A stretch of DNA of 14,800 nt from Baffinella frigidus (taxonomy: Eukaryota; Cryptophyceae; Cryptomonadales; Baffinellaceae). Below are positions 1 through 6,677 of this stretch, in pieces. The translations under genes were made by a program, and so were the position numbers. The stretch spans positions 19,348-34,147 of the forward strand of contig MU647113.1 in assembly GCA_026770585.1 (NCBI GenBank), in the 5' to 3' direction. Position 1 is the first letter of the stretch, and the number at the start of each line of letters is the position of its first letter. A model generated the notes under the pieces. It did no database searches. It saw only the letters and a program-made list of their open reading frames with translations, and was not told where the DNA came from.

Positions 1-35
1 ATTCACTTCCGTCGCAACACCCTGCAGAGCACCAA
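1..35 (+). CDS. p24/TMED family protein, exon end (partial, 5' part outside window)
   Basis: p24 (EMP24/GP25L/TMED) proteins are type I membrane proteins that cycle between ER and Golgi as cargo receptors in COPI and COPII vesicles. This stretch reads IHFRRNTLQST plus two bases (AA). Joining AA to the first base (C) of the exon at 518 makes AAC (Asn) and gives STN|ARVLWW. That fits the family's pre-membrane segment, where an S/D-T-N-x-R-V motif precedes the transmembrane helix. The donor at 36 is GTGAGA, a strong 5' splice site, and it leads directly into a telomere-repeat array. The luminal GOLD domain and signal peptide would lie upstream of the window. The splice and family assignment are inferences from reading frame and motif; the fragment alone is too short to prove them. 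Confidence 0.6.
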
Positions 36-40
36 GTGAG

Positions 41-154
41 AAACCCTACACCCTAAACCCTAAACCCTAAATCCTACACCCTAAACCCTAAACCCCAAAC
101 CCTGAACCCTGAACCCTGAACCCTAAAACCCTAAACCCTAAACCCTAAACCCTC
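41..154 (+). repeat. Interstitial telomere-like array (CCCTAAA)n
   Basis: About 114 bases of CCCTAAA units with variants (CCCTACA, CCCCAAA, CCCTGAA, CCCTAAAA). The C-rich strand is on +. It begins within five bases of the p24 donor and ends at the acceptor-like CATGGCAG. Confidence 0.95.
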
Positions 155-161
155 ATGGCAG

Positions 162-389
162 CGCACGAGTGCTGTGGTGGCCCTTCATCGAGGCAAGCTG
201 TCTGGTGTCCATGCCACGGTCCTAGGAGGCTAGGAATCCGGTCGAGGCTGTGCTCAAAAGTTGAGCGGCTCACAACCTACCCCAACTTCATCCGGGGTGG
301 CAACGCATGGGTGCTGTGGTGGCCCTGCTCTCCCCTCCATCAACGATGCTCCCCCTGTATCAACGGGCTCATAACCTGGTTTTCGGCTG
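162..389 (+). pseudogene. Decayed copies of the p24 membrane exon
   Basis: At 162 the exon start recurs after GCAG and reads ARVLWWPFIEASCLVSMP, then meets a stop in the same frame. It matches the exon at 518 for about 18 codons with a few changes, then diverges. A weaker copy lies at about 299-330 (GCATGGGTGCTGTGGTGGCC). The segment CTCAAAAGTTGAGCGGC at 252-268 is shared with the 61-63 bp units that follow. No open exon longer than the first copy is seen. Confidence 0.6.
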
Positions 390-513
390 GCAGCGCACGA
401 GTGCTGTGCTCAAAAGTTGAGCGGTGGACAACTTGACCCGACTTTTTTTTGCAGCGCACGAGTGCTGTGCTCAAAAGTTGAGTGGCGGATAACTTAACCC
501 AACTTCTTTTTTT
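390..513 (+). repeat. 61/63-bp tandem repeat carrying a splice-acceptor-like motif
   Basis: Units at 390-450 and 451-513 both begin GCAGCGCACGAGTGCTGTG, continue CTCAAAAGTTGAG, and end in a T-rich run (8 and 7 Ts). The intact exon at 514-608 begins with the same GCAGCGCACGAGTGCTGTG, so the unit includes the exon's own acceptor and first codons. This looks like local amplification of the exon start. Confidence 0.85.
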
Positions 514-517
514 GCAG

Positions 518-608
518 CGCACGAGTGCTGTGGTGGTCGTTCATCGAGGCGGGCTGCCTGGTGGCCATGTCGGTTGGCCAGATCATCTACCTCCGCCGCT
601 TCTTTGAG
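518..608 (+). CDS. p24/TMED family protein, transmembrane and cytosolic-tail exon
   Basis: After a T-run acceptor (AG at 516-517) the frame C|GCA CGA GTG is open for 30 codons. It starts [18 protein letters not shown] and ends [11 protein letters not shown]. The hydrophobic run is the single membrane helix. YLRRFFE matches the p24 cytosolic tail, where the Phe pair is the known COPII-binding signal and nearby basic residues bind COPI. In TMED2-like proteins about five more residues (VRRVV-type) follow, so a tiny last exon is expected after the donor GTGAGA at 609; I did not find it. The family call rests on the membrane-tail signature. The exon could belong to a pseudogene, given the many broken copies around it. 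Confidence 0.7.
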
Positions 609-707
609 GTGAGAGAGAGAGTGTGTGTGTGAGAGACAGAGGGAGAGCGAGAGAGAGAGAGCGAGCGCGCGCGCGCGCGAGACAGAGAGACAGAGAGAGA
701 GAGAGAC

Positions 708-745
<38 letters not shown>

Positions 746-747
746 CC
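609..747 (+). repeat. GA-rich microsatellite with GT and GC runs
   Basis: Mostly (GA)n with (GT)n at about 620-630, (GC)n at about 664-678 and interspersed GACA. It begins at the donor GTGAGAGAGAG of the p24 exon, so it probably opens an intron. A pyrimidine-rich stretch with a CCGCGGCC motif follows (748-769); a similar GA tract plus CTCTCCGCGGCC occurs at 13116-13270. Confidence 0.9.
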
Positions 748-785
748 ACCCCCCCTCCCTCCCCGCGGCCACCAGGCTACCTGGT

Positions 786-822
786 GGCCGGATCATCAAT
801 CTCCGCCGCTTCTCTCAGGTCA
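786..822 (+). pseudogene. Partial copy of p24 exon 3' half
   Basis: CGGATCATCAATCTCCGCCG followed by CTTCTCTCAGGTCAC matches the end of the p24 exon at 577-610, including a GT after the codons for the tail. The Phe pair is changed. Confidence 0.6.
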
Positions 823-948
823 CTCCGCTCTCGGGGTGCCCGACTATTCTCAAGTTGACATGCTGGATGTGCGGTACAAATCCGTCAACTTTTGAGCATA
901 GAAGACCCCGGGCTCACCACATTGGAGAGACCGAATAGACTGAGGCAG
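821..948 (+). mobile_element. Family D short inverted-repeat element, degraded copy
   Basis: It shares CGACTATTCTCAAGTTGACA, a GCGGTACAAATCCGTCAACT block and AATAGACTGAGGCAG with copies at 3941-4083 (opposite strand) and 8730-8879. The better copy at 8730 has terminal inverted repeats CTAGCTCTGCC; here both ends are degraded. Confidence 0.65.
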
Positions 949-954
949 TTCTCC

Positions 955-992
955 GGCCAGATCTTGTACCTCCGCCGCTTCTTTGAGGTCAC
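955..992 (+). pseudogene. Second partial copy of p24 exon 3' half
   Basis: Reads GQILYLRRFFE and then GTCACT, so it preserves the tail codons and a GT at the same place as the exon at 518-608. It directly follows the family D copy. It may be an alternative 3' half exon, but no acceptor in frame is evident. Confidence 0.55.
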
Positions 993-1100
993 TCCTCCGC
1001 CCGGAACAATCACACCTCCGCCTCAACAAAGGGTTCAGTGCCTCATAACCTGACTGGATCGCGCGCGGGGCGGTAGGCCCCTCTTGCAATACCACCACTA

Positions 1101-1157
1101 GCAAACCCCTTCGAAGCAAACCCCTACGAAGCAAACCTCTACGAAGCAAACCCCTGG
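1101..1157 (+). repeat. 15-bp tandem repeat, about four copies
   Basis: Units GCAAACCCCTTCGAA, GCAAACCCCTACGAA, GCAAACCTCTACGAA and a partial GCAAACCCCTGG. The 15-bp period keeps one frame open on the minus strand (RGLLR repeats), but nothing else supports coding. The rest of 993-1346 shows no recognisable gene. Confidence 0.9.
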
Positions 1158-1346
1158 GTGCGCTGGGGTGGGGGGTCGGCGTTGACCGTTCTCCACTGTT
1201 ACTTCTTAAGTCAACAGAGGTTCCACTTTTGCTTTGAGACGTTCCACTCTCGACTTTTGTCTCGGTGGGCCGCGCTCTTCCACACCCAGCAAGAGGAACC
1301 GAGAGCGCCAGGTTAGTTGAAACCAGGTCTCTTCGCAGATCACGTT

Positions 1347-1537
1347 CCACACGAGAATGCAAGAGGGGCCTATTCAAAACCAAGATAATTTTATATGTAG
1401 CATTTGTGTAGTAACTTTCGTTGCCCGTTGAGCCACTGAAGCCCTGGTTGGGCCGGTTACGAGGTTGGAACACCTTATCCTGGTACAATTTTTTACAACC
1501 CCTCATGTAAATAGGCCCCTCTAGCATTCTCGAGTGG
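1347..1537. mobile_element. 191-bp element with 28-bp terminal inverted repeats
   Basis: Left arm 1347-1374 and right arm 1510-1537 match at 26 of 28 positions as inverted repeats (core GAGAATGC[A/T]AGAGGGGCC). The interior has no open frame that suggests a transposase, so this is a non-autonomous, MITE-like element. No target duplication is clear. Confidence 0.75.
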
Positions 1538-1595
1538 CTGCCCGCAGGCTTTGCCCTTCTTTTTGGTTGGCTGCCACGCTCTTTTTTGCTACGGG

Positions 1596-1947
1596 ATCTC
1601 ATATGAAAATGGTTTTAATGTAAAACCTTGGAAATCAATGAAAATTACTACACGAATGCTTTAATATTACTATTGTCGAAATGGGCTTCGCGCGGAATCG
1701 AGGTCAGGTCAGGAAATCAGATTTTTTCCCAAAAATGGACTTTTATGCTATCTTAAGCATGGTTTTTATCTCAAAATAGCGTCTCCCACCCATAAGATGA
1801 CACAAAAAGGCAAAAAAATGAGGGAAAGTTGTTGACCTGACCTCGATTTTTTCCGCGCGGAGCCCATTTTGACAATAATAAAGATCATAATGTGTAGTAA
1901 ATTTCATTGCCAGAAAGTTTCAAATTAAAACCGTTTCCCTATGAGAT
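1596..1947. mobile_element. 352-bp fold-back element with about 115-bp arms
   Basis: Arms at about 1596-1711 and 1833-1947 are inverted copies with small indels. Outer ends are ATCTCATA, followed by GGTTTTAAT, then GAAAnTTACTACAC. The inner ends carry a conserved block GAAATGGGCT, CGCGCGG and AATCGAGGTCAGGTCA. The AT-rich 120-bp centre holds no gene. GAAAAT-ACTAC also recurs in the insertion at 11200-11323, so the two may share a family. Confidence 0.85.
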
Positions 1948-2123
1948 AAGCCTTCACCCCGCGTCCTTCGCCTCGCGTGCACAGGGGTTACTTTCTTCGT
2001 GGCCCTGGATCGATTTTATTTCAGATTTGGCTTGGCGGTGGAGCCATTTCGTAAACGGCTCCAAGGTTGCTTGAATTTCCCAGAGTTGGCTGATACAAAA
2101 CGAATCCGCTACATGTAGCAGTT

Positions 2124-2241
2124 CAGGGGTACCTCGCTCATAAGAAAGCGCCCCCCCCCCCTAGGACTTCCGTAGGGCCCTAGGCATAGGCCTACTGTAG
2201 GGCCTGGGAGGAGGTGGTTTCTTATGAGCGAGGTACCCCTG
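2124..2241. mobile_element. Family M palindromic MITE, copy 1
   Basis: Starts CAGGGGTACCTCGCTCATAA and ends with its reverse complement. The inside is also largely palindromic (CCCCCCTAGGAC..., GGGCCCTAGGCATAGGCC). The right flank is TA. It encodes nothing. The stretch 1948-2123 before it has no gene; it holds a small stem GGAGCC/GGCTCC at 2039-2062. Confidence 0.9.
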
Positions 2242-2294
2242 TATTGGGCTACTGTGACGCCTTGCAGCTGGCGAGCCGTGCGTTGGTGGGTGGG

Positions 2295-2600
2295 CTAAAC
2301 CTTAAACCCTAACCCCGAACCCCTAAACCCTGAACCCTAAACCCTAAACACCAAACCCTGAACCCTGAACCCTAAATCCTGCCCCCTAAACCCTAACCGC
2401 TAAACCCTAAACCCTAAACCCCAAACCCAAAACCCCAAACCCTAGAACCCAACCCCTAAACCCTAAACCCTAAACCCTAAACCCTAAACCCTAAACCCTA
2501 AACCCTAAACCCTAAACCCTAAACCCTAAACCCTAAACCCCAAACCCTCAACCCTAAACCCTAAACTCTAAACCCTAAGCCGTAAACCCTAAACCGTGAA
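2295..2600 (+). repeat. Interstitial telomere-like array, about 300 bp
   Basis: CCCTAAA units; a perfect run lies at about 2456-2537, and the edges are mixed with CCCCAAA, CCCTGAA and CCCTAAC variants. It ends GTGAACGCAG, an acceptor-like end nearly identical to the end of ankyrin intron 3 (CCAACGCAG). A GT lies upstream at 2285-2286. No exon is recognised on either side, so intron status here is only a possibility. Confidence 0.9.
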
Positions 2601-2664
2601 CGCAGACCAAGAGCCGCGTGTAGAACAGCGCCGCGGCTCCTCTCCGCGTTTCCTCCTCTCCTGG

Positions 2665-2768
2665 ACGGACTTAAGGGGGTCACACGTAGCACGGACTTAA
2701 GGGAGTCACACGTAGCACGGACTTAAGGGGGTCACATGCAGCACGGACTTAAGGGAGTCACACGTAGA
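2665..2768 (+). repeat. 26-bp tandem repeat, four copies
   Basis: Units start at 2665, 2691, 2717 and 2743 with ACGGACTTAAGGG[G/A]GTCACA then CGTAGC. GGG and GGA versions alternate, suggesting duplication of a two-unit block. Confidence 0.9.
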
Positions 2769-3046
2769 GGGGACATGGCATGGCTTGGAGCCATTTCCCC
2801 AGTCCTAAGGGAATCTATGTTTCCTCCTCTCGGTGAGGAATATCCGGGGGTAGGCCCGCCTCGGCAGACGTTGGAGCCTAGTCAACGGGGGCCGGGGAAA
2901 TTTGGCCCTTCAGTAAAGGAAGAAACCCAGTCTCTCTCCCTCCTTCCTTTCTCTGCGTCTTCCGCGAGCCCGTCCTAGACTACAGCTGTAGACTACAGGG
3001 GTACCTCGCTCCCGAGGCGGGCCTACCTGTGCCGAGGCGGGCCTTG
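2769..3046. other. No recognised gene; family M end fragment
   Basis: An 80-codon open frame crosses from the tandem repeat into this region but has no recognisable domain. TAGGCCCGCCTCGG at 2851-2864 is repeated inverted at about 3014-3024 and 3032-3042. At 2995-3010 there is a lone family M end, CAGGGGTACCTCGCTC, without its partner. Confidence 0.5.
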
Positions 3047-3146
3047 CAGGGGTACCTCGCTCAGAAGGAGGCGCACCCCCCTAGGACCCTGCAGTAGGAT
3101 AATACCTAAGGCCCTAAGTGGCTCCTTATGAGCGAGGCATCCCCGT
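3047..3146. mobile_element. Family M palindromic MITE, copy 3 (diverged)
   Basis: CAGGGGTACCTCGCTCAGAA at the left and the inverted end TTATGAGCGAGGCATCCCCG at the right, followed by TA. The inner palindrome is eroded. Confidence 0.85.
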
Positions 3147-3188
3147 ACGTCCTCACCAAACGTTTTGCCGTCCACACTTTGTCAACTA

Positions 3189-3305
3189 CAGGGGTGCCTC
3201 GCTCATAAGAAAGCGCTTCCTCCTAGGACCCTACAGTAGGCCCATGCCTTGGGCCATGTGGGGGTCCTAGAGGGAGGCACTTTCTTATGAGCGATGTATC
3301 CCCGT
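3189..3305. mobile_element. Family M palindromic MITE, copy 4
   Basis: Left end CAGGGGTGCCTCGCTCATAA, preceded by TA. The right end is TTTCTTATGAGCGATGTATC then CCCG, followed by TA. TA on both sides fits a Tc1/mariner-type target duplication. About 240 bp after this copy (3306-3550) shows no gene. Confidence 0.85.
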
Positions 3306-3550
3306 AGCGAGCGAAGGTGCCTCGCAGGGTGAGGGGTGCAACCATGTAGGAGGTGGAGTTAGAATCCACCCGGAAAATGCTCGTATGAGCGGCCGACACG
3401 GGGTACAGTAAGTGGCACAATGCGTAGCATGTGCGGCGCTGACGCTGGTTGTTTGGCAATACATTATCAATCTCTCTCAGAGGCTGCCTAAGCAGCTAGG
3501 TTGCGCTCCCCTCCCTCGAGAGCAAACCGTCAAAGGGGGGTCGTAAGACC

Positions 3551-3598
3551 GTAACACCATGGGGAGCACCAAGTGAGAAACCCTAAACCCTAAACCCT
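3551..3598 (+). pseudogene. Decayed copy of the first p24 exon with its telomere-repeat donor
   Basis: GTAACACCATGGGGAGCACC followed by AAGTGAGAAACCCTAAACCC parallels 13-50 (GCAACACCCTGCAGAGCACC then AAGTGAGAAACCCTACACCC), with only a few mismatches. The copied segment covers the last codons (RNTMGST), the donor GTGAGA and the start of the array, which stops after about two and a half repeats. The frame upstream has a stop. Confidence 0.65.
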
Positions 3599-3855
3599 TT
3601 CGGTGTCCGGGTGCGGGGTCCCGTGCGGGGCAGCTCTGATTCACAATGCACCCGATTACACTGTACGTGCAACAGCAAGATGGCTCTGGACGATGCGCGT
3701 CCGTTGCTGCCCTTTCCCCCACCCCCCCTGCACAAGCATACCCCGCTGATAATTGAAGGAATCGGGAAATGTTTGTCGAATGCTGCTCCATTCGACGTAG
3801 GGCGATCTCCTCCATCCCCCTTTGGACATAGTGAGAATATTCCGAGGTGGAAAGA
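3599..3855. other. No recognised gene
   Basis: A 119-codon frame (3611-3970, +) and a 134-codon frame (3656-4060, -) overlap here. Both run into dispersed repeats (3856-3920 and family D), and neither shows a known domain. Confidence 0.4.
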
Positions 3856-3920
3856 GGCCTTCATTGAAACCAACACGGCCGCCATGCACACACTCCCAAA
3901 AACGGAGGCGAGGTTTGAGC
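3856..3920 (+). repeat. Dispersed 60-bp repeat, copy 1
   Basis: GGCCTTCATTGAAACCAACA followed by CGGCCGCCATGCACACACTC. Related copies are at 6678-6738 and, more weakly, 13815-13875 (ATGGCCGCCATGCATGCACC). The origin is unknown. Confidence 0.65.
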
Positions 3921-3940
3921 ATGGACAGCAAGAGAGGTCT

Positions 3941-4083
3941 TGTAGCTCTGTCTCGGTCTATTTGGGCTAGCCAATTTGGTGCGCCCGGGCTCTTTTCCGC
4001 CCCAAAATTAACCGATCTGTACCGCAAATTCAGCGTGTCAACTTGAGAATAGTCGGTCAACCAGAGTGAGGCAGAGCTAGACT
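3941..4083 (-). mobile_element. Family D short inverted-repeat element, copy 2
   Basis: On the minus strand it reads CTAGCTCTGCCTCACTCTGG ... CGACTATTCTCAAGTTGACA ... AATAGACCGAGACAGAGCTA, aligning end to end with the 8730 copy. Both ends carry the inverted repeat TAGCTCTG. There is no internal gene. Confidence 0.75.
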
Positions 4084-4088
4084 TTTAG

Positions 4089-4130
4089 CCCGAGAAGAAT
4101 GTAGAGACGCCGCTGCATTGGGCTGCGAAC
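4089..4130 (+). pseudogene. Ankyrin-repeat fragment
   Basis: The frame starting AAT GTA GAG reads NVETPLHWAAN, the classic start of an ankyrin repeat (T-P-L-H-x-A-A). It lies directly beside the family D copy, and the frame soon loses similarity. It is an orphan piece of an ankyrin gene, or an exon of one whose other exons I cannot find. Confidence 0.5.
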
Positions 4131-4206
4131 CTAACCGCACAGTGGGTGAGAGGCGGTGGTGCTGAGAGGTTCTTTAGCAACCCCAAGGGAGAACAGCGCT
4201 GACCAG

Positions 4207-4284
4207 GGGCAAGGCCATCCTGCAGAACCAGTTCCAGTGCCCGCCTATGGTGGGAGTTGAAAGAACCTGAAGGACCTGAAGGGC
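4207..4284 (-). repeat. Family R dispersed repeat, copy 1
   Basis: Minus strand: CTTCAGGTCCTTCAGGTTCT, then AACTCCCACCATAGGCGGGC and ACTGGAACTGGTTCTGCAGG. Copies are at 5125-5234, 10007-10090, 10252-10355 (-) and 10479-10575, with a short one at 10137-10173. A degraded copy of the same core is at 4438-4486. Confidence 0.8.
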
Positions 4285-4437
4285 AAAGCGGATTGCGGAG
4301 CAGGTCAAGAGGTGACAGCCAAGGCCAAGATGCACAGCATGACATTGGCGTGGCCAAACTGGTTCGCATCCCTTTGTGCTGACTGAGCGGGAGGTCATGG
4401 ATTCTTCATAATCGGGGTCAATGCTTGAAAAAAATCA

Positions 4438-4910
4438 GGGCCATTCTGCAGGATAACAGAATAAGTTCCAAGTGGTCGCCTACGGGATCCTTCTGGATTT
4501 TGTCTGTCCCCGAAACAAACCCCTGAGTTCTCTCACACACTACTCGTTGTTGTACAACCGAGACGGGGGCGCGAACACCCCCGTCTCCGGGAAAGGGGCA
4601 GCGCCGTTCCTGCGGGACTCCCGATTTTTGGCTGTTGGAGCTCCACTATTTGTGCCTTATTGAACGTAGTACGGCGGCACACACGTTTCCCTGCCCGGTG
4701 GGCGGAAACGCCGTGGTGGGCACTGCCGCGGGAGGCGTGAAGGGGTTTTGCCTGTTCAGAAAATTCCGACAGGACAGCAGCTCGTCCCTCTTCAGCAGTC
4801 GAAGTAGCGTTGATCATAAAAAGGTGCGATGTAGAGCAAGACAGGCCGTGCGTACAGCCCGTCCCCGACAGGGGATGGACATTACCCCCCACAATGTCCC
4901 ACACGTAACC
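4438..4910. other. No recognised gene; family R remnant and two hairpins
   Basis: 4438-4486 is a degraded family R piece. A perfect 10-bp stem GAGACGGGGG/CCCCCGTCTC lies at 4560-4587. A compound stem, CGTTTCC with GGAAACG enclosing GCCC/GGGC, lies at 4684-4710. Open frames of 107 (+) and 138 (-) codons overlap here but show no domain. Confidence 0.5.
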
Positions 4911-4914
4911 CCTG

Positions 4915-5021
4915 GGTCTGGGGATACTACCCCACGTAGGACCATCCACTCACCCTGACAGCCTCGTGAGGAGGAGTCTGGGGATATTACCCCATAGGAT
5001 GACCAGAGTGACTTTACACAG
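4915..5021 (+). repeat. Duplicated segment with GGGGAT...ACCCC stems
   Basis: TCTGGGGATACTACCCCACG at 4917-4936 recurs as TCTGGGGATATTACCCCATA at 4977-4996. The 45 bases at 4977-5021 recur without a mismatch I could see at 6186-6230, inside a family M element. GGGG and CCCC can pair as a short stem. Confidence 0.85.
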
Positions 5022-5124
5022 AGGGCGATTCTTCAGAAGCCGGGAAATTTCCCCGGATCGACTTGTGGGCAAAAGGGACTTCGAGGAATCCTCACATCCT
5101 CCCAGGATTTTTCACATCCTCCCA

Positions 5125-5234
5125 GGTCCTTGAGGTCCTCTAGGTTCTTCGAGCTCCCAACATAGGCGGACACTGGAACTGGTTCTGCAGAAAGGCCGTG
5201 CTTCCTTTCGGATCGCATCAAGCCCCCCGGTACA
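5125..5234 (+). repeat. Family R dispersed repeat, copy 2 (longest)
   Basis: Runs from GGTCCTTGAGGTCCTCTAGG through CTCCCAACATAGGCGGACAC and TGGTTCTGCAGAAAGGCC to TTCCTTTCGGATCGCATCAA then GCCCCCCGG. No terminal inverted repeats are seen. TTCTGCAGAA is a small internal palindrome. Its class is unknown. Confidence 0.8.
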
Positions 5235-5590
5235 GAGGATCGCAGCAGAAAATTTGTGGACGGTCTCTAGGTCATATCGGTCCTATGCGGTCCTCCCGAT
5301 CCCTCCCTATTGGACGTCCTATAATCCTCCCCCCATCCCTTCGAAGGGAAGAGCCTTTAGGTCCTTTAGGGTCCTCTCCGGCTTACCCGGGTTCATATCG
5401 GAAGATAATTGAATCAGTTCCTTTTCAATAGGAAGGTGTATAGGAGAAATTAGTCAGGGCCTAGTAAATTTAATTAGGCCTCCTAATGAAATGAACCCCC
5501 TAATTGTGGAACTGATCCTCTCCGGCTGGCCCGAGAGAGCGAGGTTCGACCCGGTTGTTCACCGTGTGTTGCGTCATTGCCCCCCCATGT
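5235..5590. other. No recognised gene
   Basis: Contains a diverged direct repeat, CCTCTCCGGCTTACCCGGG near 5372 and CCTCTCCGGCTGGCCCGAG near 5516. It also has an inverted pair GAATCAGTTCC/GGAACTGATCC (about 5411 and 5508) and a GGCCTA...TAGGCC stem near 5458. These suggest another decayed element. Confidence 0.45.
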
Positions 5591-5760
5591 TCATAGGGTA
5601 ACGGACTGAAATCAGGGTAGTTAAGCCTATGGTATTGACTCCGATTGTCCGTAGGGCCCCGAGACCCGAGTTGAACGTAGAAGCCACCCTAGGCCCATAC
5701 GGCCTACCGCAGTCAATACCGTAGGCTTAATAACCCTGATTTCAGCCCGTTGTCCTATTA
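5591..5760. mobile_element. 170-bp fold-back element with about 50-bp arms
   Basis: Left arm 5591-5640 and right arm 5711-5760 are inverted copies with about seven mismatches. Shared blocks are CTGAAATCAGGGT and TTAAGCCTA[T/C]GGTATTGACT. The 70-bp centre contains no gene. Confidence 0.85.
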
Positions 5761-5854
5761 ACGTGCTCGCGCCTCAGCAAGGCGTTCTCTTCCTACCTGT
5801 AGAGACGCCCGTGACTCTTGAATAACCCGCGCACGCTACCGAGATGCTGGGATG

Positions 5855-6079
5855 TACCCTACACCCTAAACACTAAACCCTAAAAACTCAACCCTAAACC
5901 CTAAACCCTAAACCCCAAACACTAAGCCCTAAACCCTAAACCCTAAACCTCAAACCCTCAACCCTAAACCCTCAACCCTCAACCCTCAACCCTCAATTCA
6001 AAACCCTAAATCCTAAACCCTAAACCCTAGACCCTACACCCTAAACCCTAAACCCTGAACCCTAAACTCTTACCCTACA
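5855..6079 (+). repeat. Interstitial telomere-like array with splice-like ends
   Basis: CCCTAAA, CCCTCAA and CCCTACA units. The left edge is GATGTACCCTACACCC and the right edge CCCTACACTAGGTTTG. A GT...AG interval at 5854-6083 has ends like those of ankyrin intron 5 (GTACACCCT...AAACTAG|GT). Flanking frames are open only briefly and are not recognised. Confidence 0.9.
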
Positions 6080-6127
6080 CTAGGTTTGCAACGTGGCGGC
6101 AACCTCGCCCTTTATCGTCAAAGTCTA

Positions 6128-6322
6128 CATGGGTACCTCGCTCATAAGAAACGCCCACCCCCCTAGGATCACCACAGGGCCCTTCTGGGGATATTACCCC
6201 ATAGGATGACCAGAGTGACTTTACACAGGAGCACCAGCGGTTCCCTGCCGCAGAGCCCTAGGCATGGTCCTACTGTAGGGTCCTAGGAGGGGGCGCAGTT
6301 TCTTATGAGCGAGGTACCCCTG
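6128..6322. mobile_element. Family M palindromic MITE, copy 5, interrupted
   Basis: Ends are CATGGGTACCTCGCTCATAA and TTTCTTATGAGCGAGGTACC then CCTG, with TA outside both. The inner palindrome is split by a 71-bp insertion (6184-6254); without it the element would be close to the usual 118-125 bp. Confidence 0.85.
6184..6254 (+). mobile_element. Nested insertion with a 5-bp flanking duplication
   Basis: Lies between two GCCCT copies (6179-6183 and 6255-6259) where other M copies have one. Its first 45 or so bases match 4977-5021. A short mobile sequence has apparently inserted in the M element. The 5-bp duplication could be chance in a CCCT-rich sequence. Confidence 0.55.
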
Positions 6323-6382
6323 TACCACCCCTGATCGAACGCGAACGCATGAAAGTGGTGTTTTTCGCATGGCGTTCAGACA

Positions 6383-6384
<2 letters not shown>

Positions 6385-6424
<40 letters not shown>

Positions 6425-6442
6425 CGAGAGAGAGAGAGAGAG
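6385..6442 (+). repeat. (TG)n and (GA)n microsatellite
   Basis: (TG)n at about 6385-6422, then (GA)n at about 6426-6442. No gene is seen from 6323 to 6620. Confidence 0.95.
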
Positions 6443-6623
6443 GGTTGCCGTAGGGTGTGAGTAGTGTGAGGCGTCAGTAGTATGCGGCTGAAGGCACGGG
6501 GGGCGCCCGTTCTCAAAGTACAATCAAGTCGAATCCGAACGAAAATGCAAGGGCCATTTTTCGCTGTTACTACTGGCTCGCCAGGTACGCCCTCACCTAA
6601 ACAACACACAGGAGGTTAAGATA

Positions 6624-6670
6624 CAGGGGTATCTCGCGCATAAGACAACGCCGCCCCTAAGGGCCGTACA
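6624..6670. mobile_element. Family M left-end fragment
   Basis: TACAGGGGTATCTCGCGCAT followed by AAGACAACGCC. Only the left third is present; the sequence then passes into the dispersed 60-bp repeat. Confidence 0.65.
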
Positions 6671-6677
6671 ATCGAGT

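Larger units (their letters stand above)
36..517 (+). other. Putative intron of the p24 gene, starting as a telomere-repeat array
   Basis: The donor GTGAGAAACCC is at 36 and the acceptor, a T-run followed by TTTTTTTGCAG, ends at 517. An alternative acceptor, CATGGCAG, ends at 161 right after the array, but the exon it opens is broken. The intron is a CCCTAAA-type array (41-154) followed by decayed tandem copies of the start of the next exon (162-513). Two of those copies also have an acceptor-like T-run plus GCAG at their start. Confidence 0.55.

Noticed and set aside
41-154. Left array as a true chromosome end
   Set aside because: It starts at a splice donor after coding sequence, is degenerate, and more genic DNA follows. 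Similar blocks recur throughout the window.
623-895. Arg/Glu-rich frames over the GA tract (and the similar ones at 12937-13341)
   Set aside because: They are translations of (GA)n microsatellites with no independent support.
850-1602. Longest open frame, 250 codons on the minus strand
   Set aside because: It runs through family D, a p24 exon fragment, a 15-bp tandem repeat and a 191-bp inverted-repeat element. No domain; open by composition.
2037-2063. GGAGCCATTT...GGCTCCAAG resembling the dinoflagellate spliced-leader end
   Set aside because: It has extra bases in the middle and a mismatched 5' part. It is a short stem, not the conserved leader, and no SL-RNA-like context follows.
2736-2978. 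80-codon frame after the 26-bp repeat
   Set aside because: It starts inside the tandem repeat and shows no domain or splice context that supports it.
3656-4060. 134-codon minus-strand frame
   Set aside because: Its N-terminal part is family D sequence and the rest has no recognisable domain.
5541-5555. GGTTCGACCC, like a tRNA T-loop/B box
   Set aside because: No matching A box, acceptor stem or anticodon arm could be drawn around it.
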